The translations under genes were made by a program, and so were the position numbers. From positions 1-12,177 of the forward strand of contig JAOXYB010030166.1 of the NCBI GenBank assembly GCA_028565635.1: a DNA stretch of 12,177 bases, in the 5' to 3' direction. The notes below the pieces were generated by a model, which saw only the letters and a program-made list of their open reading frames with translations, did not search any database and was not told the origin of the DNA. Origin of the DNA: Phoronis ovalis (lineage: Eukaryota > Phoronida > Phoronidae). Each line of letters opens with the position of its first letter. Within the stretch, counting starts at the first letter, position 1. Positions 9,001 to 12,177 of the stretch are shown in pieces.

Positions 9001-11843
9001 AGGTGTGTCACAAAATGCAAAATACAAGTATTTCTATTCAAGCACAAGAAGACTAGAATTTCTGCAATAACATAATTTAAAACTTTTTGAATTATTTCAA
9101 AATTCTAGGGTATAGAACAACACTTAAAAGTGCACAAATTAAAATTATAATAAAAATCACAAAAAGGGGCAACCTTTTCAATATCTTACTGTACAACAAA
9201 TGATCTTAAATATACTGTGAAGTCATAAAATTAAAAAGAGGCATAAGATAACAATATTTTATCTGAGCAGTTTGAAGCTTTTGAAATTTCCAAATAACAA
9301 AACTGGGATAAATGGGTTGTTTTAAGCCTGAAATGACTCTGAAGTGACAGATGATGAAAAGGGAATCTGCTATAAAATCTTCTTCAAATCTAGGCTCCAG
9401 ATGTCTCAGAAGAATGAAATTGTACTATAAAATCTCTTCTTCCAAATGCATAATTAATAAGTTTAATATTAATTGTTAACTGAATTTCCAAACATTTACA
9501 ATCTACAAATTTAAAGTATATACAACTAGTGGACAGAATTTTAGAACAGGCTGCAAGTGTTACTCATAAACATTATTTTTCTTCATATAACTGTGTTATT
9601 TTTATATTGCTTGGATAATACATAAAGGCAGTCATATATGTAATTAATAGAATGCCACCAAAGCTGAAAACCAACATTTACACTTGCCACATTAACTACA
9701 TACCCACCTAATCCATTTTTCAGTAAGTAAGGGCAGCAGCCACTTTCTAGACATAATTAAACTCTTCACATTAACAAGCACAAGTTGCCCATTTCCAGGT
9801 GAAATTACATAAAAGAAAATAAAAACAAAGGCAAAGTTCCAGAGTTTCTAATAAATTTTCTGCACTTTGTTGACTTTTGTAACAGTACTAATGCAAGGTT
9901 GTCTGTGTTGCAGGGAGAGCTACAATAGTTAGGCTTTTTTTTCTTAATTCATCTTTTTTTGGTTAATTTTGCACACCTCCATAATTTAGCACCAGAAATA
10001 ACAAGTCAAATACATAAACCAGCACATAAAATAAAAATTACTGTATCCAATTAATAAAGCTAATAAATAAACAAACCTTTGTTTTAATAAACTCAGATTT
10101 ATCTTCTGTAAAGAAATATTTAGATACACTAACTGCCCAGGCTATATTTTCAAACATATTACATTATTAAACAAAGTGGTTTACAAGAAAAATATACATC
10201 TTAGGCAGTAATTAATCAAAAGCAGGAGTGTTACTTATTTTATTGACAAATTTAACTACATGAATATTAATATAGAGATTAGTATTTACAAGAAAAGGGG
10301 CATTAGCTCATAGTGGGCTAGATGTTTAAATATGACTGGAGGGCTTTTAAAGCTAATATATGATCATTGGTGTATGTGTTTTGATAAAAGTTTAGTGGAG
10401 GAAATGTGTCCCAAAATAAGAAATAGTAGAACGTGTACATACAACAGTAAATGCCATCTACTGGCAGAGCGACTGAAACAAAACAGTTGTCATATGCCCA
10501 TATGCTGAAATACCTGTATGACCGCAGAGGATCCATTTTTTTACCAAATGAGCAGAGAGGATCCGGTTTTTTGATCAAAGTAGCAGAGAGGATCCGGTTT
10601 TTTTCAAATAAGCAGAACTGGTCCATTTTTTTGACTTATGATTTCTGTCAGGTAACAGGGTTTTTCATTTTTAGCAAACAGGTTTTAACAACTCACCCAC
10701 AAATTAAACTTGGAATTTTTTTTTCATTTTACCAAGCAAAAGTTAAGTAATCCCATTTTTTGTTGCAGGAAAAATAGTTGAGAGGATTTGGTTTTTAAGG
10801 CTGGGCATCACACTCCTACATATACCCACTGTTTACGCCAGTTCTTAGCTGCATTGTTGCAGTAACCCTGTATCAGTAATATGTAACATACCTTTAACCT
10901 GGAAGCTGTTTGCACATAATATATCACTACTTTATATGCAAGGAATGGAACATTGTTGTTCATTGTAAAAAATAATGTTTACTTGACTGAGGCAATTGTT
11001 ACTAAGATGCTACATATATGATATAACATATATCCTGTTGTTGGCCTTAGTTAAACCATGCAGGTATACTAAGTTTATTTATTTGCCATGTAAGCTTGTT
11101 ACTTTACAATTTATGTATATATTAGAATTCTTTATCATTGCTAACATGTGTATTGAACAAATATATAAAATATATCATGTCTAACTTTCCCACTTGTGTA
11201 AACTGTGGGTTCATGAAACAGATGTGTTAGAAAGATTCAACATTTCATCACATTTAAGAAAGACATATCAAAGCCAAAGGTCCAGGCATATGTGACTTAT
11301 ACCAGGCGAGATCACCTGTCAGGTTACTTACTTACTTCAGCTGGAACATTCGGACACTTTTAGTAGATGAATTTTCAAGTATTAAACATATTAATGGTTA
11401 GATGTAGATATATACCATGGTCAAAAATGTTGTCATAAACATACCAATGGACAAACATCATGCATGAAGTGTAAATTATTTTCTCTCAAGTGATTGCACC
11501 AGAACTAAGAAAACAGAATATCGACAGTGTGCCAAAAACAACAATTGTCAGCATATTACCTAATATCAAAAACAGTGATGGTCAGTATATCTCTGGCCAA
11601 AAAAATCAACCCTATCCAGCATAACTGGCTTGTATATAACTGCTTTAATTGACAGTGATCTCCTGGGCACCTTCTTGCTTTCTGAACAGACCACCTTATT
11701 ATTAACCTCCTCATGACACACTAGAATAGGATTGGGGATCAAACTTCAGGCAATAGTTTGCACCCTCAAGTGAATATTTAATTCCAGCAACTTTCTTACC
11801 TTATAGATACATTTAATTGCTCTCCAGCAGTATCCCCCAGAGC
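3019..11843 (-). CDS. ZNG1: ZNG1/CBWD (COBW domain-containing) zinc-chaperone GTPase, partial gene of six exons
   Basis: The spliced product is recognisable as a G3E-family GTPase of the ZNG1/CBWD group. Known family members bind GTP and zinc and deliver zinc to methionine aminopeptidase 1 in the cytosol. Six minus-strand exons join in phase (0, 2, 2, 0, 0, then 1 at the end) into about 155 residues without a stop. Recognisable blocks in order are RQIALADVIILNKLDLV with the G4 motif NKLD, the block KLVETQRSR, LDLQAY, then the CobW domain with DVSTVTLEV, FLQSLLWEKN and MDIWRLK. Vertebrate homologues are near 395 residues, so less than half is present. The Walker A loop, the CxCC zinc motif and switch II should lie beyond the right edge. 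The end of the CobW domain, with blocks like GVHELYD and RTNRLVLLGRN, is not seen on the left. No frameshift or internal stop suggests a pseudogene. Introns are 4269, 1546, 399, 1898 and 247 bp. Family assignment is confident; the exact paralogue is not determinable. Confidence -1.
3053..3299 (-). other. ZNG1 intron between exons e and f (247 bp)
   Basis: Bounded by GTATTT at 3299 and TTTTGAAG ending at 3053. It is AT-rich, with no other feature seen. The 77-codon plus-strand frame at 3163-3396 overlaps this intron and exon e and is a chance frame antisense to the gene. Confidence -1.
3300..3434 (-). CDS. ZNG1: ZNG1 exon e, first half of the C-terminal CobW domain
   Basis: This 135 nt exon (45 codons, phase 0 at both ends) starts after a polypyrimidine-rich acceptor ending in TGACAG and stops at AAG|GTATTT. 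It encodes DVSTVTLEVNGDLHQGSFDEF followed by LQSLLWEKNTQNDSEQVMDIWRLK. The vertebrate counterpart reads IVTITFEV, then FIQNLLWEKN, then MEVIRLKG. It therefore covers the first CobW beta strand, the following helix (LLWEKN) and the strand ending RLK. The family match is strong along nearly the whole exon. Confidence -1.
3435..5332 (-). other. ZNG1 intron between exons d and e (1898 bp)
   Basis: Bounded by GTAAGG at 5332 and TGACAG ending at 3435; the two flanking exons join at phase 0. The content is AT-rich and non-coding. A run of eight G (4713-4720) is the only compositional oddity. I saw no tandem repeat, RNA gene or element copy. Confidence -1.
5333..5396 (-). CDS. ZNG1: ZNG1 exon d, variable hinge before CobW domain
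   Basis: This 64 nt exon lies between a CTAG acceptor (ending 5397) and a TG|GTAAGG donor (5332-5331). It reads FADAFEDRNVDVSVTGNHIPL after completing a Ser codon. The matching stretch in vertebrates (about LQKKLQHVPGTQPHL) is a poorly conserved loop, and only the final H-x-P-L resembles the vertebrate PHL ahead of the first CobW strand. It is called because both splice sites fit, the frame is open over its full length, and it joins the phase 2 exon before it to the phase 0 exon after it. An alternative acceptor 8 bases inside the exon gives an early stop in the incoming phase. Confidence -1.
5397..5795 (-). other. ZNG1 intron between exons c and d (399 bp)
   Basis: Bounded by GTAATA at 5795 and CTAG ending at 5397. 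It contains a short G-run (5753-5758) close to its 5' end and is otherwise featureless AT-rich sequence. Confidence -1.
5796..5852 (-). CDS. ZNG1: ZNG1 exon c, linker after the GTPase core
   Basis: This 57 nt exon has the acceptor CTTTCCAG (ending 5853) and donor AG|GTAATA (5795). It completes the split Arg codon and reads CDLSQILDLQAYTEKASN plus two bases of Ser. This aligns with vertebrate VDLSNVLDLHAFDSLSG, the segment linking the GTPase fold to the C-terminal CobW domain. The other two frames across the same splice sites meet stops, so the reading is unambiguous. Confidence -1.
5853..7398 (-). other. ZNG1 intron between exons b and c (1546 bp)
   Basis: Bounded by GTATGT at 7398 and CTTTCCAG ending at 5853. 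The stretch 6895-7200 is visibly less AT-rich than the rest and has a few short open runs on the plus strand, but no acceptor-donor pair frames any of them and I recognise no protein. It may be an old element fragment. The remaining short frames (5925-6137, 6500-6685, 6674-6877) look like chance. Confidence -1.
7399..7530 (-). CDS. ZNG1: ZNG1 exon b, G4 (NKxD) guanine-specificity exon
   Basis: This 132 nt exon is the most conserved part of the gene in the window. It lies between a TTTTTAG acceptor (7533-7531) and an AG|GTATGT donor. It encodes QIALADVIILNKLDLVNEE, then a helix KLHLLRSKILSINSATK, and ends LVETQRS plus two bases of Arg. NKLD is the G4 NKxD motif that reads the guanine base of GTP. 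ADVIILNK is the beta strand leading into it. The block up to ETQRSR corresponds to vertebrate ILETQRSR. The frame stays open by chance on both sides into the introns (to 7386 and 7661), but the translated residues outside the splice sites show no family resemblance. Both ends are phase 2. Confidence -1.
7938..8130 (+). repeat. Degenerate scattered repeat of a GTGTATGAATTTT-like word
   Basis: The word GTGTATGAATTTT, or a variant with one or two changes, recurs at 7938, 7981, 8079 and about 8117. It is followed in the first copies by AGAGAAACA-like sequence and separated by related GAATTTTAAA and GAAATTTTTGAGAAA pieces. The spacing is irregular (about 43, 98 and 38 bp). It looks like an eroded minisatellite. 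Confidence -1.
10524..10641 (+). repeat. Four-copy degenerate minisatellite with GGATCC cores
   Basis: Copies begin at 10524, 10552, 10583 and 10612, with a period of 28-31 bp. The unit is GCAGAGAGGATCCGG followed by a T-run and an A-rich tail such as ATCAAAGTA. Copies 2 and 3 are the closest; copy 1 lacks two bases and copy 4 has GGTCC in place of GGATCC. An eroded fifth unit, GAGAGGATTTGG plus a T-run, is visible near 10780. Frames cross it on both strands (10451-10750 plus, 10318-10626 minus), which is a by-product of the repeat lacking stops and is not evidence of a gene. Confidence -1.
11800..11843 (-). CDS. ZNG1: ZNG1 exon a (first exon in window), residues ahead of RQIALAD
   Basis: This 44 nt exon starts after a strong polypyrimidine acceptor (a run of T then CAG at 11846-11844) and ends at a consensus donor, AG|GTAAGA. 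It reads ALGDTAGEQLNVSI plus two bases of an Arg codon. Joined to the next exon it gives LNVSIRQIALAD, which corresponds to the vertebrate block INEATRQVALAD, the loop and helix just before the G4 strand. Phase 0 at the acceptor and phase 2 at the donor match the neighbouring exon exactly, so no exon need be missing in the 4269 bp intron that follows. The Glu-Ala-Thr of vertebrates is replaced by Val-Ser-Ile, so this short exon is less conserved than the next. The call rests on phase, splice signals and position more than on identity. Confidence -1.
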
Positions 11844-12048
11844 CTGAAAAAAAGCACAGAAGTTAGCTAACAGCATCATGAGCATGATATTTAAACAAAT
11901 ATAAGTGATAACTTTTACAGCAGGATACTTTTGTTTAAATATTCATTTAATTACCAAAAAATGGAGACCAAAAGCAGGATTCCTAGAAAGGAGGATATTG
12001 TCATAGGAGATTTTTTTCTAAAATGGAAAATGATTCATTGGCAACTAT

Positions 12049-12053
<5 letters not shown>
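11844..12053 (-). other. ZNG1 intron entering from the right edge
   Basis: Together with the simple-sequence tract and the last 49 bases of the window, this is the 3' part of the intron ahead of exon a. It ends in the strong acceptor at 11844. No exon was seen in it. Confidence -1.
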
Positions 12054-12112
<59 letters not shown>

Positions 12113-12128
12113 TTCTTCTTTTTTTTTA
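12054..12128. repeat. (CA)n microsatellite, C33 homopolymer and T-rich tract
   Basis: A pure CA repeat covers 12054-12080 and runs directly into 33 consecutive C ending at 12112. A TTCTTC stretch and a T-run follow to about 12127. The whole strand is pyrimidine-rich from 12080 to 12127, so the complementary strand carries a G33 run. It lies about 200 bp upstream of ZNG1 exon a in transcription order, inside an intron. The homopolymer length is likely unreliable. Confidence -1.
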
Positions 12129-12177
12129 TAATAAATAATATTAAATATATTTAGAAGACAACATCAACATATTTATT

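Larger units (their letters stand above)
7531..11799 (-). other. Large ZNG1 intron between exons a and b (4269 bp)
   Basis: Bounded by GTAAGA at 11799 and TTTTTAG ending at 7531. Flanking exons match in phase 2, so no constitutive exon is needed between them. It holds two degenerate repeat arrays (7938-8130 and 10524-10641), listed separately. The frames at 8464-8673, 8844-9047 and 10996-11184 show no recognisable domain. A patch at about 11560-11780 is less AT-rich but also shows no family match. Confidence -1.

Noticed and set aside
8844-9047. 67-codon minus-strand frame inside the large intron
   Set aside because: Checked as a possible missing ZNG1 exon. It has no Walker A, CxCC or other family motif, and the flanking exons already join in phase.
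10297-10317. tRNA-like 5' half (GGGGCATTAGCTCATAGTGG) with an A-box-like word
   Set aside because: No convincing D-stem, no anticodon arm and no B box (GGTTCGANNCC) downstream. At most a chance match or a remnant of a tRNA-derived SINE.
10451-10750. 99-codon plus frame and 102-codon minus frame over the same stretch
   Set aside because: Both follow from a stop-free minisatellite; their internal peptide repeats mirror the DNA repeat and resemble no protein I know.
11560-11780. GC-richer patch beside exon a, tested for coding on the minus strand
   Set aside because: No long open frame and no family match. Phase logic does not require an exon here. It may be an old repeat fragment.

Overview
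This is AT-rich (roughly 70 % A+T by eye), intron-dominated nuclear DNA from an animal. No ORF is long, there are no operons or ribosome binding sites, and coding sequence occurs only as short exons with GT/AG splice borders. I lean towards a mollusc, because the C-run-rich repeat at the left edge looks like dispersed elements I associate with bivalve genomes. That is recollection, not a search result, and is weakly held.

The one gene I can identify is on the minus strand and fills most of the window. It is an interior and C-terminal portion of a ZNG1/CBWD (COBW-domain, G3E-family) zinc-chaperone GTPase. Five exons are well supported and a sixth is probable. In transcription order they lie at 11843-11800, 7530-7399, 5852-5796, 5396-5333, 3434-3300 and 3052-3019. 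They join in phase without stops into about 155 residues that carry the NKxD (G4) guanine-specificity motif and most of the C-terminal CobW domain. The exons for the Walker A loop and the CxCC zinc motif lie beyond the right edge. The exons for the last part of the CobW domain were not found and lie off the left edge or are too diverged to see.

Layout from left to right: 1-310 is a C-run-rich dispersed repeat. 351-421 is a short candidate exon on the PLUS strand, product unknown. 422-3018 is non-coding, with a three-copy 32-34 bp tandem repeat (872-969), three hairpins (the best at 1062-1129) and a possible alternative terminal ZNG1 exon (2475-2429). 3019-5852 holds four ZNG1 exons with introns of 247, 1898 and 399 bp. 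A 1546 bp intron follows, then the NKxD exon. A 4269 bp intron (7531-11799) contains two degenerate repeat arrays. The last exon is at 11800-11843, and a (CA)n-(C)33 simple-sequence tract lies near the right edge.

I saw no rRNA, convincing tRNA, CRISPR array or intact transposon. The short ORFs that appear in six-frame translation are, apart from the one overlapping the NKxD exon, chance frames in intron sequence. The window does not, to my reading, contain a new multi-gene system. The points most worth a second look are the unassigned plus-strand exon, the missing 3' end of ZNG1 and the 68 bp imperfect palindrome.
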